A DNA stretch of 32,917 bases. Source: E44-bin32 sp034430615. Lineage in GTDB: Bacteria > Chloroflexota > Anaerolineae > Anaerolineales > E44-bin32. The stretch lies in assembly GCA_034430615.1 (NCBI GenBank), contig DAOUEJ010000149.1:1-32917 (forward strand), given 5' to 3'. The position numbers were made by a program, and so were the translations under genes. The notes under the pieces are model-generated. The model searched no databases and was not told where the DNA came from. It was given only the letters and a program-made list of their open reading frames with translations. The first letter of the stretch is position 1; each line of letters starts with the position of its first letter. Of this stretch, positions 1 to 6,880 are shown piece after piece.

Positions 1-101
1 ACCCGCAAGCCAGCCTGTGCGAGCTCTGCCGCGACGCTAATCGCCGTGGTCGTTTTCCCCACGCCGCCCTTCTGGTTGACGAAGGTATAGAATCGGGTCA
101 T
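1..101 (-). CDS. parA: ParA/Soj-type chromosome-partitioning ATPase, N-terminus only (runs off the window)
   Basis: The minus strand from 101 reads MTRFYTFVNQKGGVGKTTTA and continues to the window edge (33 codons). The deviant Walker A motif KGGVGKTT, placed about 10 residues from the N-terminus, is the hallmark of ParA/Soj/MinD ATPases. These bind DNA as ATP dimers and segregate origin regions together with ParB. The ATG at 101 overlaps the stop of the kinase gene upstream by one base (TGATG), which implies translational coupling. A position downstream of rpmH-rnpA-yidC-jag is where soj/parB lie in many bacteria, so chromosomal Soj is favoured over a plasmid ParA or MinD. Only the first domain segment is visible. 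Confidence 0.88.
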   Translation of the reverse strand, partial: MTRFYTFVNQKGGVGKTTTAISVAAELAQAGLR

Positions 102-943
102 CACGCTTGAACGACTCCCGTATCCAGAATCTCGATCACGTCGGGCACTGCCCGCAATCCGGATTGGCTTACCGAAGCGGAGGCATGCAGGTTCGCATGC
201 CGCGCCGCAATCGGGGCTTCATCCCCAAGCAGAAGCCGGCAGAAAAAGACTGCGGCAAAGATATCTCCTGCGCCCGTCGGATCTATCTCGTCAGCAACCG
301 GAGCAGGTATGTGTACCTGCTGGCCATCCCAAAAGACATCCGCGCCGCGTGCGCCATCGGTAAGTGCCAGGATACGGCACTTGCTGGCAATTTCCACGGC
401 GCCGGCGGAGCTCCCGCCCAGATCCTCGGTGCTGAGAACAACGATCGCCGATTGCGGAATCCGAGGCAGCACCTGCTGCCAGGGTTTGAGTTTAACCGAT
501 CCGTCCGGGCGTATCTCACGGAACCATCCTTGGGCAGTTACGCCCAGCAGGCTAAAGTCCACACTTCGAGCAAGATCAGGTCCGACTTCGTTCGCAACTG
601 GCGCCAGGAAAAGCAGGTCAGTCCGGCACCAGGCTTGCGGCATGTCACCAGCCGTAATGGGTCCGGCGTGGGCTCGCAGGAATTGTTCCCGGGCATTCTG
701 CCGGTAAATGTTCTCGAAAGTTGTGCTCTGCGGAGCAGTGAGACGGTGAAGCTCGAGGCTGTTGAGCAGGCCGAGATCGAGATCGCGGCTTGCAGCGGTA
801 AGCACGCGCACACGACAGCCAAGTGCAGCAAGCGTTAGACCGGCATAGGCAACCGAACCACCAAGCTTGTGTCTATGCAGTGTCAGGTCTCTTGTCGTGT
901 GGCCGATCAGGAGCGCTCTCGGAGGTCCACCGTCGGGGTGCAT
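101..943 (-). CDS. PfkB-family carbohydrate/nucleoside kinase
   Basis: This 280-residue protein has the two PfkB signatures. One is a GG pair (28-29, LGGSVAYAG) near the sugar-binding N-terminal part. The other is the C-terminal DPTGAGD anion-hole/ATP motif (221-227), whose Asp227 would be the catalytic base. The family phosphorylates hydroxyls of sugars or nucleosides with ATP; the acceptor here cannot be named. The N-terminal half is shorter than in ribokinase (about 310 residues). The gene is coupled to parA by a one-base overlap and is separated from jag by 50 nt that contain a good promoter. No Shine-Dalgarno precedes the ATG, and the -10 box ends only 7 nt before it, so the message may be leaderless. 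Confidence 0.82.
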   Translation of the reverse strand: MHPDGGPPRALLIGHTTRDLTLHRHKLGGSVAYAGLTLAALGCRVRVLTAASRDLDLGLLNSLELHRLTAPQSTTFENIYRQNAREQFLRAHAGPITAGDMPQAWCRTDLLFLAPVANEVGPDLARSVDFSLLGVTAQGWFREIRPDGSVKLKPWQQVLPRIPQSAIVVLSTEDLGGSSAGAVEIASKCRILALTDGARGADVFWDGQQVHIPAPVADEIDPTGAGDIFAAVFFCRLLLGDEAPIAARHANLHASASVSQSGLRAVPDVIEILDTGVVQA

Positions 944-950
944 GGTGCTG

Positions 951-978
951 ATTATAAACGAGGGGCGTGGTCACACAA
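951..978 (-). promoter_or_regulatory. Promoter for pfkB-parA
   Basis: On the minus strand TTGTGT (978-973), a 16-nt spacer and a perfect TATAAT (956-951) precede the kinase gene. The predicted transcription start falls within 1-2 nt of the ATG at 943, giving an essentially leaderless transcript. Confidence 0.6.
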
Positions 979-993
979 CCACACCCGGTACCT

Positions 994-1737
994 TTACTGC
1001 TTGGGAATGATCGTGACCTTTCGTCGGGATCCTTCCCCGACGCTGACCGTGTCTACCTGGGAATCATCGCGCAGCTCCATGTGGATGACGCGGCGCTCGT
1101 AGGCCGGCATAGGTTCGAGGGTCATGGTTCGGGCGGTTTCCACCGCCTGTGAAGCCATACGCCTGGCCAACTGTCGAAGCTGGCGTTCGCGGCGGGCCCG
1201 GTAACCCTCGACGTCGATCAGCACGGCAACCGGGCGCCGCAGTTCCTTCCCAACGATCAAACGGGTGATGTACTGCAAGGCGGAGAGGGTCTCGCCGCGA
1301 CGCCCGATCAAGATGCTGAGATCGTCCCCTAGGATATCAATGAAGAGCGGACGTACTTTCCCGGGTGCATCCGGTTCACCCCAGTGGGCGCGCACGCTGG
1401 CGTCAATGCTCATACGCTGCAAGAGTTCTTCAACCGTTTCCTGTGAGATCTTGAGCGCTTCCTCATCCGTCGCTTCGTCGCCGGCTTCAATCGAACCGAT
1501 TGGTTCTTGCGATCGGTCTGGGGAAACAGCACCGGCTATGGACACACTTGATGCCGACTCGTCACGAACGGTCAGGCGCACACGCGCCTGGCGGCTTCCG
1601 AGGCCGAATAGCCCCCGACCGCCTTCATCGAGTACCTCCACATCGAGCGCGTCTTCGGGCAATCCCAGCTCCAGCGCGCCGCGCTGAATGGCTTCCTCAA
1701 CTGTTGGAGCGATCATCTCAAGGCTGGTTTTGGTCAT
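994..1737 (-). CDS. jag: Jag/KhpB (EloR) RNA-binding protein
   Basis: This 247-residue protein has the full three-part Jag architecture. A Jag-N domain (about 3-55) contains the GRGLFGLGSR turn. A KH domain (about 128-175) carries the GxxG loop as GRRG (145-148). A C-terminal R3H domain (about 183-246) carries R-x3-H at Arg215/His219. An acidic, low-complexity linker (60-100) joins the first two. Jag/KhpB binds RNA and in Firmicutes affects elongation and division; that role is transferred by homology. The gene lies 12 nt after yidC on the same strand, the usual arrangement. No strong Shine-Dalgarno is visible before the ATG. Confidence 0.93.
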   Translation of the reverse strand: MTKTSLEMIAPTVEEAIQRGALELGLPEDALDVEVLDEGGRGLFGLGSRQARVRLTVRDESASSVSIAGAVSPDRSQEPIGSIEAGDEATDEEALKISQETVEELLQRMSIDASVRAHWGEPDAPGKVRPLFIDILGDDLSILIGRRGETLSALQYITRLIVGKELRRPVAVLIDVEGYRARRERQLRQLARRMASQAVETARTMTLEPMPAYERRVIHMELRDDSQVDTVSVGEGSRRKVTIIPKQ

Positions 1738-1749
1738 CGGGTCAACCTT

Positions 1750-2517
1750 CTATGCTGGTTTATGAACCTTGTTTTTAACTGGAGCGTTCGATTCGCGCAC
1801 CCGACGCATGATCAAACCCTGCAGGATGCCGAGCAGGTTTGAAGCGACAAAGTACAACGCTAGGCCAGAGGCAAGCGTGTATGCGAAATATCCAAGGAGC
1901 AGCGGCATGTACAGGGTCATCATCTGCGTCATCTGCGATCCCTGTGAATCTGGGGATGCAGGGGTGGTTAGTTTGGTCTGCAAATACGTACTGATTACGA
2001 CAAGGATCGTAAGCACAGGAATGTCGAAGGGCAGGAAAGAAAGCGAGAGACGCTCTGGTTGCCCGAGGTTCATATACAGGAACTGGCTGTTAAGCGGGAT
2101 CAGACCCGTGGGGACGAAGTTGTAAACAAGCTTTGAGAGATCAAACAACTGTAGGGGTGTGGCTGCCATGGTCCGGATGATGGCCTGGTAGAGGCCGATG
2201 ATGATTGGGAATTGGATGATCAAGCCCAGACAACCACTGAAGGGGTTGTAGCCCACCTCCTTGAAAAGCTTCATCTGCTCCTCTGAGAGTTTTTGTTTAT
2301 CCTTCTTGTACTTTTCCTGCATCTTCTTGTAGCGATCCGAACCCTGGATCTCGGCCATGACCATCGTGCCCTTCATCTGTTGGTAGGTCAGTGGCAGCGT
2401 AATGAGCCGCACAAGTGCCGTAAAGATCAGGATCGCTAAACCGAAATTTTGACCCAGGAATCGGTAAATCAGGAGCAGGGCATTGATCATCGGTTCGAGG
2501 ATAAAAGTATTCCACAT
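1750..2517 (-). CDS. yidC: YidC/Oxa1-family membrane protein insertase
   Basis: This 255-residue polytopic protein inserts and folds inner-membrane proteins, with or without SecYEG. The first membrane segments (about 11-45) contain the conserved hydrophilic-groove Arg in ALVRLITLPLT (Arg37). A charged cytoplasmic hairpin (about 62-88, rich in K/E) and the NPFSGCLG/PIIIGLYQAI segment follow, then three more membrane spans, and the protein ends in a basic tail. It lacks the large periplasmic domain of Gram-negative YidC and matches the short Gram-positive/chloroflexal form. No lipobox is seen at the N-terminus. It is preceded by a beta-propeller lipoprotein gene instead of directly by yidD, which is unusual. 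Confidence 0.93.
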   Translation of the reverse strand: MWNTFILEPMINALLLIYRFLGQNFGLAILIFTALVRLITLPLTYQQMKGTMVMAEIQGSDRYKKMQEKYKKDKQKLSEEQMKLFKEVGYNPFSGCLGLIIQFPIIIGLYQAIIRTMAATPLQLFDLSKLVYNFVPTGLIPLNSQFLYMNLGQPERLSLSFLPFDIPVLTILVVISTYLQTKLTTPASPDSQGSQMTQMMTLYMPLLLGYFAYTLASGLALYFVASNLLGILQGLIMRRVRESNAPVKNKVHKPA

Positions 2518-2540
2518 AGGTTTCCGTCCTCAATGATTCG

Positions 2541-3647
2541 TTATTCTGCCTGGAAAAGGCAGCGCGAGCTCCCGGTATCGACATCGAGCATATAGAGGAT
2601 GCACTCGCCATCCATGACGGGTACCAGCAAGCCCTCCGAGGTCAGGATAGGGTCGGCAAGCAGTCGGCCTATCAGGATAGCACTGGAGGGCCAGGCTGGA
2701 TCACCGTTGTCAAGCTTGAAAGCATCAACGGCTCCAGTCTCACTGACGAAGAATACCCGCTCATCGGTGAGCGCCGGGGTAGCAGAGGCTGGACCTGAAA
2801 GGTCCCGGCGCCAGTCCTCGCGCCCACTCTTGATTTCGATTGAATAGGCAACTCCAGAGACATCTGCAAAGAATGCATGGGTTTCGTTCACAGCGGGATT
2901 GCCCCAGATGGCCTCCCCGGCCTCGAAGGTCCAGACGACCCTGCCGCTGCTTGTATCCAGTGCGTAGAGGATGCCTTCAAAAGTGCCGCAGAGAAGGAGG
3001 TCCCCCGCAAGCGTTGGTGTATCCGATACGGCTGACCCCAGGTCAACGCTCCATTCAATAGCTCCGGTAGCAGGATCGAGGGCATAGACCTTGTGATCCA
3101 AGGCAGCGACATAGACATGCTGGCCGTTAATTAACGGAGCAGACCAGAGCGCATGCTCGGCCTCAAAGGGTTGCGGCCAGGCCGGGGTACCGTCATCCAG
3201 ATTGAGGGCATAGAGCTTCCAATCGGCTGAGGGTACGTAGACGATATCCCCGGCGATGAGCAAGCCTCCGATGATCCGATCCTCAGCGCCCTCAAAGGTC
3301 CAGGCGACACTGGCGCTTATGCCCTCCGGTTGAAGTTCATAGACCTTTCTGTCATACCCGCCGACAACGATATGCCCGGCGGGGTCAACTGCCGGCGGGG
3401 CATAGAATGAAAGCGAGCGATCGGGTTCGGTCGGGAAGCGCCACTGTACTTCGCCGGTTCTCAAATCGATAGCATGGACGTTCGGTCCGTACGCGACGTA
3501 AGCGGTGGTCTCATCAACTGACACTCCAGGCCAACTTGAGGCTGCAAGGGCGCTGCCACCAACGCAGCCCGAGAGCAGTGCGGCGAGGATAATCAGCAGC
3601 CCAATCGAGAAGATGGCTTTTGAACGTGAAGAGGTCTTAAGGCTCAT
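2541..3647 (-). CDS. Lipoprotein with PQQ-type (BamB-like) beta-propeller
   Basis: This is a 368-residue exported lipoprotein. The N-terminal signal has Lys/Arg residues, a hydrophobic core and the lipobox LLSGC with Cys28. The rest consists of repeated blades such as VYALDPATGAIEW, LYALDTSSGRVVW and LYALNLDDGTPAW, typical of PQQ-like propellers of the BamB kind. BamB is an outer-membrane assembly scaffold in diderms; in this presumably monoderm-like lineage the role is unknown. I use the ATG at 3647 because AGGAG lies just upstream; an in-frame start 24 nt earlier would put extra residues before the signal peptide and overlap yidD. The gene sits 7 nt after yidD and 23 nt before yidC, so a role in membrane or envelope protein biogenesis is inferred. 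Confidence 0.85.
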   Translation of the reverse strand: MSLKTSSRSKAIFSIGLLIILAALLSGCVGGSALAASSWPGVSVDETTAYVAYGPNVHAIDLRTGEVQWRFPTEPDRSLSFYAPPAVDPAGHIVVGGYDRKVYELQPEGISASVAWTFEGAEDRIIGGLLIAGDIVYVPSADWKLYALNLDDGTPAWPQPFEAEHALWSAPLINGQHVYVAALDHKVYALDPATGAIEWSVDLGSAVSDTPTLAGDLLLCGTFEGILYALDTSSGRVVWTFEAGEAIWGNPAVNETHAFFADVSGVAYSIEIKSGREDWRRDLSGPASATPALTDERVFFVSETGAVDAFKLDNGDPAWPSSAILIGRLLADPILTSEGLLVPVMDGECILYMLDVDTGSSRCLFQAE

Positions 3648-3654
3648 GGATCTC

Positions 3655-3948
3655 CTATGGCACCGGGTCATACCCGCCCGGATTGAATGGCTGACAGCGC
3701 AGGATGCGCCAGATCGAGAGTGCGCACCCTTTTAGCAAGCCGAATTTAGCAATGGCCTGATAACTGTAGTGCGAGCAAGTCGGTTCAAATCGGCATGTAC
3801 CCGCAGGAAGCGCGGGTGAGATCAGCCGTTGGTAAAGGCGAATCACCACCAAGACAGGCAAGCGCGGCAAGGTGCTCAAGCTGACCGGGATATCCCGCAG
3901 GGATGGTTCCGAGTGATCGACATGGGCACCTGCAGCCAGGTCAGGCAT
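3655..3948 (-). CDS. yidD: YidD membrane protein insertion efficiency factor
   Basis: This is a 97-residue protein of the small YidD (Haemolytic) family. The diagnostic core starts near residue 35 with IRLYQRLISP, followed by the Cys-rich CRFEPTCSHYS block and the C-terminal CQPFNPGGYDPVP. YidD is a membrane-associated helper for YidC-dependent insertion. The N-terminal 25-30 residues are longer than usual and unconserved in look, so an internal start is possible, but the ATG at 3948 overlaps the rnpA stop by 8 nt, consistent with coupling. The order rnpA-yidD-(lipoprotein)-yidC is otherwise canonical. Confidence 0.93.
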   Translation of the reverse strand: MPDLAAGAHVDHSEPSLRDIPVSLSTLPRLPVLVVIRLYQRLISPALPAGTCRFEPTCSHYSYQAIAKFGLLKGCALSIWRILRCQPFNPGGYDPVP

Positions 3949-4279
3949 TTCTAATTCCCGAACGTTTCAATAATTGACCGAGACCCGCGAGCAGTTCGCT
4001 CCAATCGGCTTTCAGCAGGTCCGGTCTGGCGATTATCACAGCATCCCAGCCTGGCTCAATTTCCGGTAGGTAGTGCCGAATGGCCTCTCGCATCAGGCGC
4101 TTCGCGCGATTTCGGGCAACAGCACCCCCAACCGCCCGACCAGCCGTGAATCCGAAGCGGGAATGCGTTTCGGCGCCTGGGCTGACCAGTAGAATGACAA
4201 GCGGGTGGGCATAGGAACTTCCGGTGAGCCGCACCCGCTGAAAGTCACTCGAATTGGTGATCCGAAACCTACGGTTCAT
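3941..4279 (-). CDS. rnpA: Ribonuclease P protein component
   Basis: The product, 112 residues from the ATG at 4279, starts MNRRFRITNSSDFQRVR, the usual RnpA N-terminus. It carries the RNR signature as ARNRAKRLMREAIRHY, which contacts the P RNA, preceded by FGFTAGRAVGGAV. RnpA binds RNase P RNA and helps 5'-leader removal from pre-tRNA. The reading frame stays open upstream to 4357, into the 3' end of rpmH; I reject that extension because the family begins at MNRRFR and a GGTGG Shine-Dalgarno-like stretch precedes 4279. The gene is 43 nt downstream of rpmH and overlaps yidD by 8 nt. Confidence 0.92.
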   Translation of the reverse strand: MNRRFRITNSSDFQRVRLTGSSYAHPLVILLVSPGAETHSRFGFTAGRAVGGAVARNRAKRLMREAIRHYLPEIEPGWDAVIIARPDLLKADWSELLAGLGQLLKRSGIRNA

Positions 4280-4322
4280 CCACCTGGCCGGCTGTCGATA
4301 GCTCGTGCTCAGAGGCAGCGAG

Positions 4323-4499
4323 CTAGGCCTTCCAGTTGAGTTTCTTGACGTGTTCATTCATGCGAACGGAAAGACTGTAGCGACCCTTCTTGCGACGTGC
4401 TTTCAGCACGCTTCGACCGCCGCGCGTGCTCATGCGGGCCCGAAATCCATGGACCCTGATACGGTGTCTTTTCTTGGGTTGGTATGTACGCTTCGGCAT
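4323..4499 (-). CDS. rpmH: 50S ribosomal protein L34
   Basis: This is a short gene of 58 codons that length cut-offs easily miss. The minus strand from 4499 reads MPKRTYQPKKRHRIRVHGFR and later GGRSVLKARRKKGRYSLS, the highly conserved basic core of L34. The C-terminal extension VRMNEHVKKLNWKA is longer than the 44-residue E. coli protein. L34 is a late-assembling large-subunit protein. AAGGG precedes the ATG, and a near-consensus promoter lies about 50 nt upstream. It is the first gene of the rpmH-rnpA-yidD-yidC-jag unit. Confidence 0.97.
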   Translation of the reverse strand: MPKRTYQPKKRHRIRVHGFRARMSTRGGRSVLKARRKKGRYSLSVRMNEHVKKLNWKA

Positions 4500-4550
4500 G
4501 AGATCCCTTTTTCCTCGGCGAAATCAAAGTATCGTTTGAATAGCCGCAGG

Positions 4551-4579
4551 ATTATACCGCAGTGGCTAGGACCGGTCAA
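4551..4579 (-). promoter_or_regulatory. Strong sigma-70-type promoter for the rpmH operon
   Basis: On the minus strand TTGACC (4579-4574), a 17-nt spacer and a perfect TATAAT (4556-4551) lie upstream of rpmH. The predicted start near 4544 gives a leader of about 45 nt containing the rpmH Shine-Dalgarno. This is the best consensus promoter in the window. Confidence 0.82.
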
Positions 4580-4634
4580 CGCCGCGTAGGGTTCGGGACG
4601 GTCATCACACATCTTGGAGGAAACTGGGTCAGTG

Positions 4635-5921
4635 TTACTCTGTCAGCCGTGTAATTTTAGCCCCCAGGCCTCGCAGTTTCTCATCGATGCGTTCATACCC
4701 CCGCTCGATCTGCCCGATATTACCAATGTGCGAGGTGCCATTGGCTGCAAGAGCGGCCAGGGTCAGTGCGAGGCCGGCGCGGATGTCGGGGCTCTCCAGA
4801 TGCTCGCCGATGAGCGGGCTGGGGCCTTGCACAATCGATCGATGTGGATCGCAGAGGATGATGCGCGCGCCCATCGATACAAGTTTATCAATGAAGAACA
4901 TGCGCGTCTCGTACATCCAATCGTGGAAGAGGATGGTGCCGTTCGTCTGGGTTGCGACGACGATGGCCACACTCATCATATCGGTTGGGAAAGCCGGCCA
5001 GGGCATGACGCTGATTTGTGGTATCTTCCCGCCAACATCGGGACGGATGGCCATCTCCTGGTCGGCCGGGATGAGGATGTCCTCACCTTCAACCTCCCAC
5101 TCGATCCCCAAGCGGCCAAATACCAAGCGCGGCATGTCCAGGAAGCCCGGGCCTGCATTGTGGATACGGATCGAGCCTCCGGTTATGGCGGCTGCGCCGA
5201 TAAAGCTGACGACCTCAAGATAGTCCGGGCCGATGGTGTGTTCGCCCCCGTGGAGCTGCTTTACCCCGCTGATCTTGAGCGTGTTCGATCCGATGTTCTC
5301 GATTTCTGCACCGAGCAGATTCAGGAATTGGCATAGTTCCTGGACGTGAGGTTCTGAGGCTGCATTGCGAATTACGGATACGCCTTCCGCCATGACGGCG
5401 GCCATGATGGCGTTTTCGGTGGCCGTGACGCTGGCTTCATCCAGGAGCAGATCGATGCCTGACAGCCGTCCTGCCACCTGCATGCTGAACTCACGCTCGC
5501 TGTAGTTGACAGAGGCGCCAAGTTTTTCCAGTGCAAGCAGGTGAGTATCAACCCGCCGGCGGCCAATGACATCACCCCCGGGGGGAGGTAAGTTAATGCT
5601 CCCCTGACGTCCGAGCATTGGGCCCGCGATCAAGATCGAGGCCCGGATTCGCCGGCATAAATCAGGGTCAAGATCTGCCTGGCGGATATCGCTTGCTACC
5701 ACCCGCCAGGAATGATCCGCAATCGTCTCGATCTCAACCCCCAGGCTTTCGAGCAAGCTGCGCATGATCTGGACATCGCCAATATCCGGCACATTGTGAA
5801 GGATGACAGGTTCACTTGTTAGCAAGCAGGCCGAGAGTAAGGGCAGAGCTGCGTTCTTGTTGCCGGAAGGCGTCACTTCGCCTTGCAGCGGGTTCCCGCC
5901 TTCAATCCGGAATGAGGGCAT
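4635..5921 (-). CDS. murA: UDP-N-acetylglucosamine 1-carboxyvinyltransferase, with Asp in place of the active-site Cys
   Basis: This 428-residue EPSP-synthase-fold enzyme transfers enolpyruvate from PEP to UDP-GlcNAc, the first committed step of peptidoglycan synthesis in the cytoplasm. Visible motifs are SGNKNAALP with Lys22, RASILIAGPMLGR, the catalytic loop PPPGGDVIGRRRVDTH, FPTDM near residue 310, and YETRMFFIDKL. In E. coli the loop reads GGC-x-IG with Cys115; here the aligned residue is Asp117. That Cys-to-Asp change is natural in mycobacteria and chlamydiae, where the enzyme is active but insensitive to fosfomycin. The gene lies 9 nt after the SAM hydroxide adenosyltransferase gene, probably in the same transcript. 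A MurA paralogue with altered specificity is less likely, given the otherwise complete motifs. Confidence 0.93.
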   Translation of the reverse strand: MPSFRIEGGNPLQGEVTPSGNKNAALPLLSACLLTSEPVILHNVPDIGDVQIMRSLLESLGVEIETIADHSWRVVASDIRQADLDPDLCRRIRASILIAGPMLGRQGSINLPPPGGDVIGRRRVDTHLLALEKLGASVNYSEREFSMQVAGRLSGIDLLLDEASVTATENAIMAAVMAEGVSVIRNAASEPHVQELCQFLNLLGAEIENIGSNTLKISGVKQLHGGEHTIGPDYLEVVSFIGAAAITGGSIRIHNAGPGFLDMPRLVFGRLGIEWEVEGEDILIPADQEMAIRPDVGGKIPQISVMPWPAFPTDMMSVAIVVATQTNGTILFHDWMYETRMFFIDKLVSMGARIILCDPHRSIVQGPSPLIGEHLESPDIRAGLALTLAALAANGTSHIGNIGQIERGYERIDEKLRGLGAKITRLTE

Positions 5922-5930
5922 TTTCCATCC

Positions 5931-6767
5931 TTATGCGCTTGTCAGGCGTATGCTATCACCAATGTGCAACTGGAGTGAATCTGCTGCGTCCCCATCACGC
6001 AGCCCGATCTCCAGCAACCCAGAGCTTCCAGTATACGCCAGGGGTTGGCCAGAGGGTACAGCGGCGAATGTATCACGCATGGCTAAGGTAATTCCGCCGG
6101 GGAGCTCGAGCCGTATTGGGTCTCTAAGTTGAATAGGCTGCTCCCTGGGCCGGATCCAATTGTACAAGGCGGCTCCCTGGTTATCCCGTACCATTTTCCC
6201 GATAGAGGTGATCAGGTTGCCGAACCGATCCCGGTGCAGGATCTCGCCTTCGATCGGGTTACCAGGAGGCAATTCCAGCCGGGGGGGCGTCAGCTGCTTC
6301 AGCCCGGATGCTGGAGAACCAAGCGCCTCGATTTTGACGCCAGCCGCAAGATGGGCGGCGGCAGGCGCAAAAACGTCACGCCCATGGAAAGTTGAGCTGC
6401 GTGGTAGGCGTTGGAACGCCACGTTCTCGAGCCGGATGGTTCTGGCCGGTACCTCATCAAAGAGCAGGTAGCTGAAGATTCCGTTGTCTGGTCCTACTGC
6501 AATGTGATTCTTGAATTCAACCGCCACGGCTGGTCGCTCGCTCCCGACGCCCGGATCAACAACAGCCAGGATGACCGCTCCAGGTGGGAGATAAGGCGCT
6601 GCCCGCCATAGCTCTAGGGCAGCGCAGCGCAGATCGCCGGCAGGAATGGCATGCGTAAGATCGATGATCTGAACCGATTCGGCAATGCCTGCGATGACGG
6701 CTTTCATGACGCCAACGTAGGTATCTTCCAGCCCGAAATCAGTCAGCAATGCGATGGTCGATATCAT
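5931..6767 (-). CDS. SAM hydroxide adenosyltransferase (DUF62 family)
   Basis: This 278-residue protein of the DUF62/SAM hydroxide adenosyltransferase family, related to fluorinase and chlorinase, splits S-adenosylmethionine with water into adenosine and methionine. All family blocks are present: LLTDFGLEDTYVG, DLTHAIPAGD, VVDPGVGSER, GPDNGIFS, TFHGRDVFAPAAAHLA, DRFGNLITS and GSSGLLEI. Asp71, Arg78 and His128 fall where the catalytic Asp-Arg-His triad of the family is expected. The cellular purpose of the family is unclear. The start at 6767 has GGAG at good spacing and a promoter just upstream. It is followed closely by murA, so the two are probably cotranscribed. Confidence 0.9.
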   Translation of the reverse strand: MISTIALLTDFGLEDTYVGVMKAVIAGIAESVQIIDLTHAIPAGDLRCAALELWRAAPYLPPGAVILAVVDPGVGSERPAVAVEFKNHIAVGPDNGIFSYLLFDEVPARTIRLENVAFQRLPRSSTFHGRDVFAPAAAHLAAGVKIEALGSPASGLKQLTPPRLELPPGNPIEGEILHRDRFGNLITSIGKMVRDNQGAALYNWIRPREQPIQLRDPIRLELPGGITLAMRDTFAAVPSGQPLAYTGSSGLLEIGLRDGDAADSLQLHIGDSIRLTSA

Positions 6768-6782
6768 AGGATCTCCGACGAG

Positions 6783-6812
6783 ATTCTAAACCAGTCGGAG
6801 TGGAGGGGTCAA
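6783..6812 (-). promoter_or_regulatory. Promoter for the SAM hydroxide adenosyltransferase-murA transcript
   Basis: On the minus strand TTGACC (6812-6807), an 18-nt spacer and TAGAAT (6788-6783) precede the ATG at 6767. The expected start is near 6776, which leaves a leader of about 9 nt, just enough to include the GGAG. Confidence 0.68.
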
Positions 6813-6842
6813 TTGAAAGGGCTGGTCGTGGCTTACGGCGCC

Positions 6843-6872
6843 TTAGGCGGTGAGGACCCGCTATGGTAAAAT
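6843..6872 (+). promoter_or_regulatory. Candidate promoter for the membrane protein-gyrB operon
   Basis: TTAGGC (6843-6848), an 18-nt spacer and TAAAAT (6867-6872) precede the GTG at 6881. The start site would fall at about 6880, implying a leaderless message. It is divergent from the promoter at 6783-6812. Confidence 0.42.
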
Positions 6873-6880
6873 AGTTATTC

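Noticed and set aside
4280..4357. N-terminal extension of rnpA into rpmH
   Set aside because: The family starts at MNRRFR with a Shine-Dalgarno-like site at 4279. The open frame upstream is the shadow of rpmH and its 3' flank.
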